A stretch of 64,000 nucleotides of DNA, from contig CP136890.1 in assembly GCA_034359265.1 (NCBI GenBank), forward strand, positions 38,972,501-39,036,500. The letters are read 5' to 3'. This document shows, piece by piece, positions 9,948-20,788 of this stretch. Origin of the DNA: Canna indica. Its lineage: Eukaryota > Streptophyta > Magnoliopsida > Zingiberales > Cannaceae. The first letter of the stretch is position 1. The number at the start of each line of letters is the position of its first letter. The position numbers and the translations under genes are program-made. The notes beneath the pieces were generated by a model. It had not been told where the DNA came from, made no database searches, and worked only from the letters and a program-made list of their open reading frames with translations.

Positions 9948-11460
9948 ATTGGGAATAGAAAAAAAAAAACTTGAAGAAAAGAACTTTCTTTCTTAATTTT
10001 CACCGTCTTCAATAGCTTGAGCACGAAGTAAAGCGGAAGACATGTTATCATGCGCCGGAAGGTGATAATTTTTTTATCATTCATCTTTTTCCTCATTGCT
10101 GGGCCCTGCTTCAAAGAGGACACCAACTCCAACTCGACAATGGTTTGTCTGCTGCAGAAATTTTGAGTGAAATATTTCACTATGTTCTCTCTTCTTTTAA
10201 TCCACCAACCCCTTCTGATATTGGCCATCGAATTTTTATAGAGAAATCTTGGTGTCAGTTTACCAGTTTATAGTCCAGAACAAGAGTCTTCATCACCTCC
10301 ATTTTTTTTAAATCATAGGTTTCTTTAATGTTACCATCTTAATGTTGGGTAGTCTTCAGTGCAGTGGATTATTTGTGTAGCTTTCTGCTCAAAAAAGAAA
10401 GAGCCATCATTGTTTAAATCCCGCTTCTGTGTTTCATCTGTGGCATTGACTCATCATTGCAGTTTTTTAGCTAAGCCATGTGCCAGACAGCTTCTCTTTT
10501 GTGAGTATAGTATGAATGTGATTGAGAAGGGACTTTGGAAGACTAATGGCTGATTTGTTTACCGGTGAATGAGGTGAAGCATTCATGTTCCCGGGTGAAA
10601 TTTTCTTCTCTGTTTTTCTCTCCGATGAGGATGAGCTCCAATCCCCTTTCTCCTACTGATCTTGGCCATTGATGAAAGAAAAGATAACATCAAGGCATTG
10701 GTCTATGTGTATGCCAACCTTGAAAGTCCTGAATTGCAATGCATTATTTGTAGTTCAGTGCTTCAAACAAGAAATGCGAAATCCATTATCTCACTTCTAC
10801 TTAGTTTATTTTAAGAAGATGTGGCACTGAATAATCATTTCGCCTTTTTTTATCTCAACCATGTGCTAAAGAAGCTTTTTCTTGTGTGTTATGTGAATGA
10901 CCATGGGACTCTGGATGACTGATGGCTGTATGAGGTGAATAAGCCTTCTTCCTTTTCCATGAAATGTTAAATCCTACTGAACTTGGCCATCGATTCTGTA
11001 TAAGATAATGATGTGAGGTTGCCAGTTTCCAGTCCGGATCATGGGCCTTCATCACCTCCACTTTTTTTTTTCTTGCTTAAGGATATCTAGTTTTACAATT
11101 TCAAACTTGTCATAGTGCTCAATTGCTATTATTAGCTTTGGCTTGGTGCTTCAGGAAAGTGAGGAGTCATCCGTGGCTAAATTATGTGTCATTCATGCAT
11201 GCATCTTTTTCCGAGTGTAATGTGAGTGTAAAAGAGTGTTTGGACTTGGAGTTTGGATGACTAATGGTTGCTTTGCTTAGTGGGGTGTATACTGTTAAGA
11301 ACCATTGCTTTTCGGCGTATGGGATTGGAAAACACCGAAAGTGCAAAGAATGGAGATCCTCCTCCAATGGAATAACTCGGGATTGATTCAGAAGCGTATA
11401 ACATTGATTTGTGTACATTTGTATCAGACTATCAGGTTTTTTGGGGACTTTGATCGTTAT
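9948..11460. repeat. Degenerate triplicated region downstream of LEA-2 gene
   Basis: The first part is probably 3' UTR. Similar phrases recur in order: GACTTTGGAAGACTAATGG (10532), GACTCTGGATGACTGATGG (about 10905) and GTTTGGATGACTAATGG (about 11252), each preceded by a TGTGNNATGTGA-like stretch. CTTGGCCAT recurs at about 10662 and 10981, and CTTCATCACCTCCA at about 10288 and 11048. The spacing is about 320-440 bp. This looks like three decayed tandem copies of a 350-370 bp unit. No convincing open frame was seen. Confidence 0.5.
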
Positions 11461-12327
11461 CTAGTGTTTATAAATTAACTATGCTGTTTTTATATTTTCT
11501 ATCATACAATAACAAGAATAAATTTATAAAGTTAATAATGATGAAGAGCTAAAGATAAGATTTATAATATTTAAAGATTTAAATACAAAATCAAAATTTT
11601 ATTCATTTAAAATTATTTTTATTAATAACTAGAAAGTATATAAAATTTAAAAATGTTAAGACTTAAATAGAAAGTACCTAATTCTGTATATATATAAGCA
11701 AATTAAATTATTTATAAAACATATAATATTTACATTAATGAATACATCAAATAAAAATCATATGAAATTAAAAGATTTTAGATATTTTTTTTTTACCACA
11801 TCTAGCATATTTTTGATATACTTAATTGTAATTATTATTTTTATAATGTGTATATTTACTAATATTAATAAATAAGAAAGTACAATATTATGAAGTCAAA
11901 TATAAAATATAAAATATAAAATATAAAATAAAATAAAATAAATTATCTTTAGTAAGTAATTAAAATATAAGAAATATATAAAATATTTAATATTTATGAA
12001 ATTTAGTCTTAAAATGATTTTGTTTTTGGATATTTAGTCCGTTTTTTATAATAAAACTGGTAATATATAAGTTTCGGAGTATTTTTGTCACTAAAAAAAA
12101 TTATATGATGTCTTGTCTCGTTCTATTCCAATTGGTCCCAACTTTTTTTCTTGAACCAATTTTAATTCCCTCTGAAGTAATTTATTTCATTTCCTTCCGC
12201 TTTTTAATGCAACAAATAAATAATAGCATCAATTTATTATTTCTTGTCCTAGCTCATCCAAATTGTCAAACATTACATAATAATATTTTTTAATTTCTCA
12301 ACTTCGGTTAGCTTTGATGGTGGCATC
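11461..12327. other. AT-rich intergenic sequence
   Basis: No gene was recognised. There is a short (TATAAAA)n/(TAAAA)n simple repeat at about 11905-11945. The last eight bases (12320-12327, GTGGCATC) are the target duplication of the following MITE. Confidence 0.5.
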
Positions 12328-12763
12328 TAGAGGTGAAAACACGTCAGATGATGGCCTGTATTGGACCTAACCAATTTAAAAATAACTCAAGACTCAAACT
12401 TTGAAATAGATATATTTTCTTTATCAAATAAGACACAAGCTCAATTTGAAGCCTATTGAGCCCGATAAATTGGCCTGGGCCTATTAAGGTAATGTACACA
12501 ATGCATATATAAATATATAATGGAAGCAAGTCCTATAAATAGGCCACAGGCCGACATGCTCAATTTTTGTATTGGAAGCATATTTTATAAACATGCTTCA
12601 GGCTTTATATTGGAAGCAGATTTTATAAATAAACATGCTTCAGGCTTTAGGTCAGACTTAGGCAAAAAAAAAGCCCTATAATAGGTTCAGATCAATTTGT
12701 TATTATACAGATCTGGCATGTTAAGGTGAAAGTCTGGCCTCACCTAGCCTGTTTCCACCCCTA
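12328..12763. mobile_element. hAT-type MITE
   Basis: This is a 436-bp non-coding element. The left end TAGAGGTGAAAACA and the reverse complement of the right end, TAGGGGTGGAAACA, form imperfect terminal inverted repeats. It is flanked by a perfect eight-base duplication GTGGCATC (12320-12327 and 12764-12771), the size made by hAT transposases. An internal direct duplication of about 38 bp (around 12572-12650, ending CATGCTTCAGGCTTTA) is present. It carries no transposase and would need an autonomous hAT element. Confidence 0.85.
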
Positions 12764-12771
12764 GTGGCATC

Positions 12772-13190
12772 CAAGTATGTTACCATACGTCAAAAGTTTG
12801 ATTCCTTATATGTGTACAAATGTTTTCCTATACTTGGAACATTTTTATATGCCTGAATTGCAATGTAACAATTTCAATATAATAATTTGTTTTTGTCTGA
12901 AGTCAGGGTGAAGTCGGGGTGATACGATTAGGGGTGAGAATGAACTGAAACAAAAAAATTTATTAACCGTTTATCGAATAGAAAAAATTTGATTAATTCA
13001 ATTCGATTAATCGAATTTTTCGATTCGATTAGATTAATTTACTAAATTTATCGAAAAATTAAAATAATATATAATTACAACCTTGCCAATACTCAAACCC
13101 AGCCAATCATAAGTATATTTATCACTCTAACCATTTTAGCAAACTACGTTATCAAGTTGCATCTAACTAAACTTCAGTTATATAATGAAT
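12772..13190. other. AT-rich sequence with short inverted motifs
   Basis: No gene was recognised. Around 12928-13060 is a stretch beginning TTAGGGGTGAGAATGAACTG with several GATTAATCGAATTTTTCGATT palindromic motifs. It may be a decayed MITE, but no matching right end or duplication was found. Confidence 0.35.
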
Positions 13191-16100
13191 AGAATATCTT
13201 TATATAATAAAAGTAACTAAGTTTGAAATAAACAAGATAGTAATTTCTCGCTTTTTTTTTCTCTTTCCCGTTCATTTAATAAAAAAAAAAGTTTTTATGG
13301 ACATTTCTATAAAATCATTAAATGAACATTTATGTAATATTCATTCACAAAAATTCTTTATGTGATTTTTTTATGAATGAATCAATTTTTAAATAATTTT
13401 ACAAAAATATTCATGAAATAAGTGGAAAAAAATTCTAAAATGAGCGAGAAAAAATATTTCATTTTGCACAAAAGTGCATAATACGTCACAAACTTTTTCG
13501 GAAAAAATATATAAAAAAGTAAAAAAAAATGTGAATTGTATTTATTATAATAAAAATACATTTTAGAGGTATAAAAAAATGTGACCTGAAAATATCGGAA
13601 ATATCATTTTTGAAAATTTTGAATAGTAAATTAAAATATATTTCCTAAAATGAGCGATAAAAAATATTTCATTTTGCACCAAAGTGCGTAACACATCACA
13701 AACTTTTTTTTTAAAAAATATATGAATTGTATTTATTATAATAAAAATCGATTTTAGAGGTATAAAAAAATATGACATGAAAATATTGGAAATATTATTT
13801 TTGAAAATTTCGGATCATAAATTAAAATTTATTTTTAAAATTTTGATTTAATAAAATTATATTTTAATTTAATAAGAAAAAGGTAAATTTTTATGCCATT
13901 TTAATGTAAATTCATGTTGGTATAGAAATGAACATGATTGGAGCATAAGTAATATGATTTTAATAAACATGATTGAAATTTAATATACATATAAATATAA
14001 ATATAAATATAGACTATATAGTTGACCATTTTAAATTCTAATTAATTACTTTTAATTTTCTAATTTCTGACTCTATTTTTAACCATGTATATAAATTTTT
14101 TTAATTTTCAATTCTAATCTTATCTTATCTTTATATAATAAAAGTAATTAAGTCTGAAATAAATAAGTTAGTAATTTTCTGCTCTTTTTTTTTCTTTCCC
14201 GCTCATTTAATAAAAAAAAAGTTTTAACGAACATTTCTATAAAATTATTAAATGAACATTTATGTCATCTCCATTCACAAAAATTCTTTATGTGATTTTT
14301 GTATGAATGAATCTTTTTTAAAGAATTTTACAAAAATATTCATAAAATAAGTGGGAAATAATCCTAAAATGAGCGAGAAAAAATATTCAATTTTGCACAA
14401 AAGTGCGTAACACGTTACAAACTTTTTCGAAAAATATATATAAAAAGTTAAAAAAAATTTAGAAAAAATATATGAATAGTATTTATTATAATAAAAATAG
14501 ATTTAAGAGGTATAAAAAATATGACCTGAAAATGTCAGAAATATTATTTTTGAAAAATTCAGATCGTAAATTAAAATCTATTTTTAAAATTTTGATTTAA
14601 TAAAATTATATTTTTAATTTAATAGGAAAAAGATAAATTTTTATGCCAATTTAATGTAATTTCATGTCGGTATAAAAATGAATGTGATTGGAGCATAAGG
14701 AATATGATTTTAATAAGCATGGTTGAAATTTAATTTATATTTAAAATATAAATATAGACTATATAGTTGAAATTTTAAATTCTAATTAATTACTCTTAAT
14801 TTTCTAATTTCTGACTATATTTTTAATTATGTATATAAAATTTCTTAATTTTTAACTCTAATATTATCTTAACTTTATATAATAAAAATGACTAAAAGTC
14901 TAAAATAAATAATATAGTAATTTTTCGCTCATTTAATAAAAAAGAAGTTTTTTCTGGCTCATTTAATAAAAAAGAAATTTTTATGGACATTTCTATATAA
15001 TCATTAAATGGACTTTATGTAATGTTTATTCACAAAAATTCTTTATATGATTTTTTATGAATGAATCTTTTTTAAATAATTTTACAAAAATATCTATGAA
15101 ATAAGTGGGAAAAAAATCCTAAAATGAGCGAGAAAAAATATTTCATTTTGCACAAAAGTGCGTAATACGTCACAAACTTTTTCGGAAAAAATATAAAAAA
15201 GTAAAAAAAAAATGTGAATTGTATTTATTATAATAAAAATACATTTTAGAGGTATAAAAAAATGTGACCTGAAAATATCGGAAATATCATTTTTGAAAAT
15301 TTTGAATAGTAAATTAAAATCTATCTCCTAAAATGAGCGAGAAAAAATATTCAATTTTGCACCAAAGTACGTAACACATCACAAACTTTTTTTTAAAAAA
15401 ATATATGAATTGTATTTATTATAATAAAAATCGATTTTAGAGGTATAAAAAAATATGACACGAAAATATCGGAAATATTATTTTTGAAAATTTTGGATCG
15501 TAAATTAAAATTTATTTTTAGAATTTTGATTTAATAAAATTATATTTTAATTTAATAAGAAAAAGATAAATTTTTATGCCATTTTAATGTAAATTCATGT
15601 TGGTATAGAAATGAACATGATTGGAGCATAAGTAATATGATTTTAATAAGCATGATTGAAATTTAATATACATATAAATATAAATATAAATATAGACTCT
15701 ATAGTTGACCATTTTAAATTCTAATTAATTATTTTTAATTTTCTAATTTCTGACTCTATTTTTAATTATGTGTATAAAATTTTTTAATTTTAAATTCTAA
15801 TCTTATCTTATCTTTATATAATAAAAGTAATTAAGTCTGAAATAAATAAGTTAGTAATTTTCTGCTCTTTTTTTTTCTTTCCCGCTCATTTAATAAAAAA
15901 AAAGTTTTAACGAACATTTCTATAAAATTATTAAATGAACATTTATGTCATGTCCATTCACAAAAATTCTTTATGTGATTTTTTTTATGAATGAATCTTT
16001 TTTAAAGAATTTTACAAAAATATTCATAAAATAAGTGGAAAATAATCCTAAAATGAGCGAGAAAAAATATTCAATTTTGCACAAAAGTGCGTAACACGTT

Positions 16101-16966
16101 ACAAACTTTTTCGAAAAAAAATATAAAAAGTTAAAAAAATTTAGAAAAAATATATGAATAGTATTTATTATAATAAAAATAGATTTGAGAGGTATAAAAA
16201 ATATGACCTGAAAATGTCAGAAATATTATTTTTGAAAATTTCGGATCGTAAATTAAAATCTATTTTTAAAATTTTAATTTAATAAAATTATATTTTTAAT
16301 TTAATAGGAAAAGATAATTTTTTATGCCAATTTAATGTAATTTCATGTCGGTATAAAAATGAATATGATTGGAGCATAAAGAATATGATTTTAATAAGCA
16401 TGGTTGAAATTTAATTTATATTTAAATATAAATATAAATATAGACTATATAGTTAAAATTTTAAATTCTAATTAATTACTCTTAATTTTCTAATTTTGAC
16501 TATATTTTTAATTATGTATATAAAATTTCTTAATTTTTAACTCTAATATTATCTTAACTTTATATAATAAAAATGACTAAAAGTCTAAAATAAATAATAT
16601 AGTAATTTTGCGCTCATTTAGTAAAAAAAAGTTTTTTCTCGCTCATTTAATAAAAAAAAAGTTTTTATGGACATTTCTATATAATTATTAAATAGACATT
16701 TATGTAATGTTTATTCACAAAAATTCTTTATGTGATTTTTTATGAATGAATCTTTTTAAAATAATTTTACAAAAATATTCATGAAATAAGTGAGAAATAA
16801 CTGTAAAATGAGCGAGAAAAAATATTTTATTTTGCACAAAAGTACGTAACACGTCACAAACTTTTTCGAAAAAAATATATGAATTGTATTTATTATAATA
16901 AAAATAAATTTTAGAGGTATAAAAAAATGTGTTTTGAAGATGTTAGAAATATTATTTTTGAAATGT
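13191..16966. repeat. AT-rich higher-order tandem repeat array
   Basis: Five monomers begin with TATATAATAAAA at about 13201, 14130, 14875, 15812 and 16560. Long (about 930-940 bp) and short (about 745 bp) monomers alternate, so a composite unit of about 1.68 kb is repeated twice and followed by a truncated monomer. The long form contains an internal duplication of about 210 bp around GAGCGAGAAAAAATATTT (13442 and 13653). Each monomer carries the same ordered landmarks, including TTTATTATAATAAAAAT and TTAAATTCTAATTAATTA. There is no coding potential. The array stops abruptly at the truncated LTR near 16967. Confidence 0.85.
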
Positions 16967-18264
16967 GGGCAAAACAGTAGGAACACCCTAATTGTGGTGA
17001 ACAAAATTTTAATTGCATAATTAAAAGTGGGCAAAAGGGTCAACATAATCTGTTATGAACCAACATGAGAAGTTATGCATGAAATAAAACCACACGAGTT
17101 TATGACATTACGAGTCTAAGAGTTGGGGTCGGGTATTGGAGTGTTGAGACACATTCCAATAGGAACACCCCTAAGACACCGTAGGAAAAATTTGACTTAG
17201 GTCATGGTGCACCATATCTTTATGAATAGCGAAGAGGCACGTTGAAGAGCAGGATTGCAGGCTAGGGCCGGGAGGTTGGATGACTAATTCCCAACCTGTG
17301 GAACAAGTTCAGAGGGCCTAACCCGATTATTCTGGTTTGGTCTCGTGGGATAAGTTCGGATGGCCTACCAGATTTTCCCCGAGGTGGTTTTTAAGGAATA
17401 AGTTCGGAGGGCCTACCCGATTATTCTTGAGATATCTTAGTGGAGTAAGTTCTGAGAACCTACCCGATTACTCCTGTGATGTCTTAAAGGGGCAAGTTCG
17501 GATGGGCGAATCCCGATTGTCCCTACGTGTCTCGTGGAGTAAGTTCGGAGGGCCTTCCCGATTGCTCCCGAGTTTCTTTATACTAGGATAAGTTCGGAGG
17601 GCCTTCCCGATTATCCTAGTATGTGTTGTTGCCTTAGGGCATGGTAGGCTTAGGCCTGTTGTATTCCACCCTTGGACTGTTGGATGCCTTAGGGCATGTG
17701 GTGGCCAGATGGCATGTTATCTAGTCACACCTTCATGACTTTACTTTTGATGAGATAGTTGTTATGTTTCCACTTTATCTATGTGTTGTGTTTGTGGGGG
17801 TTGGTAGAACCGCTCACTGAGTTATTTTAACTCACACATTGTCGTTGTTTTTGTTTTGCAGAGCTTGACCGGTGAGGTGGGCTAGAGCACTTAGCGCGGC
17901 TGGAGGACGGAGGAGCTACATTGATCTCATAGCAGTCCTAGTTAGGGTCGTAGTCAAGTCTTTTGGTAGTGTGTCATGTACTTTTGTTTGTTTTTAGAGT
18001 TGTAGCCCTTGAGGGAATTTATGTCATTCTATTCAGATTTTATTGTATTTGGTTTGTTGGACTTGATGTATTATTTCCACATTTTATTCATTAGCTAAAA
18101 CTTGTTTATGATGAACTCAGTTTTGATTTCTAATTGAAAGAAAAACTTGTTGATTTCTTTCCGCTATTGTTTATTCTCGTGAGTTGGCATGTGCATGAGT
18201 TAGGCTGCAGGGTATAGGTATGTATACCCTGGCCGGTCACATGACCTTGAGTTGAGGTGTGATA
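16967..18264 (+). mobile_element. Truncated LTR of Gypsy element A
   Basis: This is homologous to the right half of the solo LTR at 30569-33324 (for example TTTTAATTGCATAATTAAAA, the hairpin array 17287-17632, and the CTTGACCGGTGAGGTGGGCT block). It ends in a decayed terminus TGTGATA at about 18264, where relatives have GTGACA. The 5' half is replaced by the AT-rich array. It precedes a primer-binding site and gag remnants. Confidence 0.8.
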
Positions 18265-18267
18265 ATT

Positions 18268-18280
18268 TGGTAACAGAGCA
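18268..18280 (+). promoter_or_regulatory. Primer-binding site of element A (initiator tRNA-Met type)
   Basis: TGGTAACAGAGCA follows the LTR end and differs by one base from TGGTATCAGAGCA, the sequence complementary to the 3' end of plant initiator tRNA-Met. Confidence 0.7.
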
Positions 18281-18475
18281 TGTGGTTCGGTCTAACTACG
18301 ACCTAGAGTTGTCACCGTATAGGGCATTGCTAGCGTGTCAGTATACGGTATGGGTATGTTATGAGATCATTGAGCTAAGTCTGCACCTTAGCGCGACTTG
18401 TGGTTAATTACTTAACGTCTTAGGGTGAATTAAATTGCACAATTTTGATATTTTCTTTATGGTTATTCCAGATTG

Positions 18476-19413
18476 ATGGAGGCCTTTGATGCCGCAAGGA
18501 GTGGTAATGATAGCAACTCCACTGTGCGCCGAAGCCAAGGCCGGGGTCGTGGGAGACCACCGCAGGCCCGAGAGGATGTGGGATAAGATCCCATGGTTAT
18601 TTAGTTGCAGGCCCGAGTGGTTGAGCTGATGGAGGCGCTTCGCAGGGAGCAGGAGTTGAGGCAGCAACCACCCGCAGCACCCGCAGCACCAGAGGTGGTC
18701 CAGCCAGTGGCACCGATGGTCGGAGCCCCCAGAGCACCTTCATATGCAGATTTTGTTGCATTCAGGCCACCGGAGTATACATGGACAGATCAGTGGGTGG
18801 AGGTTACCAGTTTCCTGGGAGATTGCTATGAGTTGTGCAGGGAGCTTAGTTGTTCTTCTGAGACGACCGCTCGATTGATCGGGTTATAGCCGAGGGGTCT
18901 AGCCAAGGATTAGCTTCACACCTAGAGGGACCGCAGAGCAGTAGATGTACCACCCCCTACCTGGGAGGAGTTTAGAGCCTCTATGATGGAGAAGTACTTG
19001 CTGATGAGCGTCCGGGATAGGCGGGCGAAAGAGTTCGAGTTACTGTGTCAAACGGGCAGTATGTCGGTGACAGATTATGAGATGGAGTTCATTCGGCTCT
19101 CGAAGTAACATTCTACCCTGATAGCCACAGAGACTGCCAGGGTCAAGAGGTTTGTTGAGGGGTTGAGGCCGCAGATCGCCAGATTGATCCATTAGACAGA
19201 GGACACTTCCTTTGCTCGGGTTGTAGATGAGGCACTCCGAAAGGAGACGATGGTACCGATAGACAGGCATGAGGGTCCCCAGAAGAAAAAGTTTCAGCCC
19301 CAGTCTTTAGGGTGTCGGCCAGCTCACTCAGAGGAGACTTTCAGGACAGAAGATCCACCGCAGGACGGAGGTCATAACAGTTCCAGAGGCCACATGGGTT
19401 CAGGACCAATTGC
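18476..19413 (+). pseudogene. gag fragment of Gypsy element A (chromovirus)
   Basis: Read from the ATG at 18476, the frame starts MEAFDAARSGN, then an RGRGRGRPP basic patch, a coiled-coil-like ELMEALRREQELRQQ, and a FVAFRPPEYT segment. Further on are PPPTWEEFRASMMEKYL, SVRDRRAKEFELL, TDYEMEFIRLSK and TATTGCC-region text matching IATETARVKRFVEGLRPQIARL. The order is that of chromovirus (Tekay/Del-like) Gag. Several in-frame stops interrupt it (for example about 18582, 18600, 18888 and 19107). It is cut off at 19413, before the zinc knuckle, by a reversed Copia LTR. Elements E and F carry the same gag family on the other strand. Confidence 0.8.
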
Positions 19414-20788
19414 TGGTGAAATGGCCACACTAGAGGGGGGGGGTGAATAGTGTGTTATCTAAATCTTTCGCCTAATTCCGATTTTAATCGTTTACTTGAT
19501 TACTTAGGCAAGTTGCAATTTATCAACTAAATACGAAAGCAATAATAAAGCAATTTAGCATACACAAAGATACAAATGCTAACACAATGATTTATAGTGG
19601 TTCGGCCCCAATGCTTACTCCACTACCTAAGCACCCCGCTTAGGATTTCCAAACTAGTTTAACTAGTTTAATTAGTTTTCTTACAATGAGGACTTTACAC
19701 CAAAAAGTCTCCGCTCTCAAACCGAAGGCACTTCCACACTCGGAAGTATCCCGTCTTCCTACCGAGAGCACTCTCCCACCTCAACCTAAGGACAACTCAA
19801 CTAATTCTAGTAAACTACGTTTATAATGGTGGGTTTAGGCCTTAACACCAAGGCAACCACCAACTCAATCAAACCTAGCAACCTTGGTTTACACAAATGG
19901 TATACAATGAAAATAACCTAGAAAATACAATAACAATTGTAGCAATAAACAAATCAAACTATACTTAGCTCCAAAAAAAACTCCCTAGTCCTCTTGATGC
20001 CTTGAGAAGATGAATCTTGAAGGTTCAAAGGCTAGATCAAGGTTTTATCATGGAAACTAGGGATTGCAAAGAGATGGCTCAAGAAATCCTTTAGAGATGA
20101 TCAAATATAGCTCAATGGAAGCTTAGATAAAGGGTGGAAGGCTTGCTAAGGCTTCTATTTATAAGCCTTGAGGAGATGGCATGAAACAGCAACCTCAACG
20201 GGCGAAAAACTAGCCATTTCCGCTGTCCGATCGCAGGTCTGGTCGATCGTCGGTCGACCGACCGAGCGACCGAAGGTATACTGCCAATTTTTGGCAAACT
20301 TCGGTCGATCGTTCGATCGACCAACTTGCCTACTGCCAATTTTTGGCAGCATTCGATCGAAACTGGGCAAACTGCTTGGTTTAGCTCGTTTCTGGGTTCC
20401 GTCTTTACTAAGTCCACTTATATAACATTTACTAACTTTAAGTTAATAACTTTAAAACATAAATGTTAAATGAGGATTACCCCCCATTTGGATTCAATAA
20501 AAATATCTAAAAAATCAAAATCTAGTTTTTGGGGTCTAGTACAAATTTCCGAAAAATAAAAATTTCCTAATCTCCCGGGTCAAATATGGGTATGCTAAAG
20601 GTTTCCAATTTGTTTTTAAAATACATCGTTATCTAGTTTTTACCCAAAAAACAATTACCGCCATTTTTTGTGTCAAGAAAATATTTAGGTCATATACCCT
20701 CCAAGGAGCTCCCTAGGTTTAGTGAATTTTAGGGCCGTTTCCGGATTTTTATGTTTTGGGGTTCGAGTTTAGTTTTTGGGTTCTTTAC
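19414..20788 (-). mobile_element. Copia (Maximus/SIRE-like) LTR, minus strand
   Basis: On the minus strand it ends with TATTCACCCCCCCC-type sequence, then CTAGTGTGGCCATTTCACCA, the same terminus as 1674-2610. The stretch GGAGTAAGCATTGGGGC then GAACCACTATAAATCAT (19576-19620 on the plus strand) is diagnostic for this group. A minus-strand TATA box (TATAAATAG) lies at about 20155-20163. A palindrome array (20231-20375) sits just upstream of it. The 5' end is truncated at about 20788, where CACTA transposase sequence begins. No target duplication was found, so it is probably a rearranged remnant rather than a clean solo LTR. Confidence 0.75.

Noticed and set aside
12925..13075. Third hAT MITE starting TAGGGGTGAGAATG
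   Set aside because: No matching inverted end or 8-bp duplication was found within 1 kb.
13563..13778. Short hydrophobic frames in the AT-rich array (also 16756-17046)
   Set aside because: Rich in Phe/Ile/Lys as expected of random AT-rich DNA, and not conserved between monomers.
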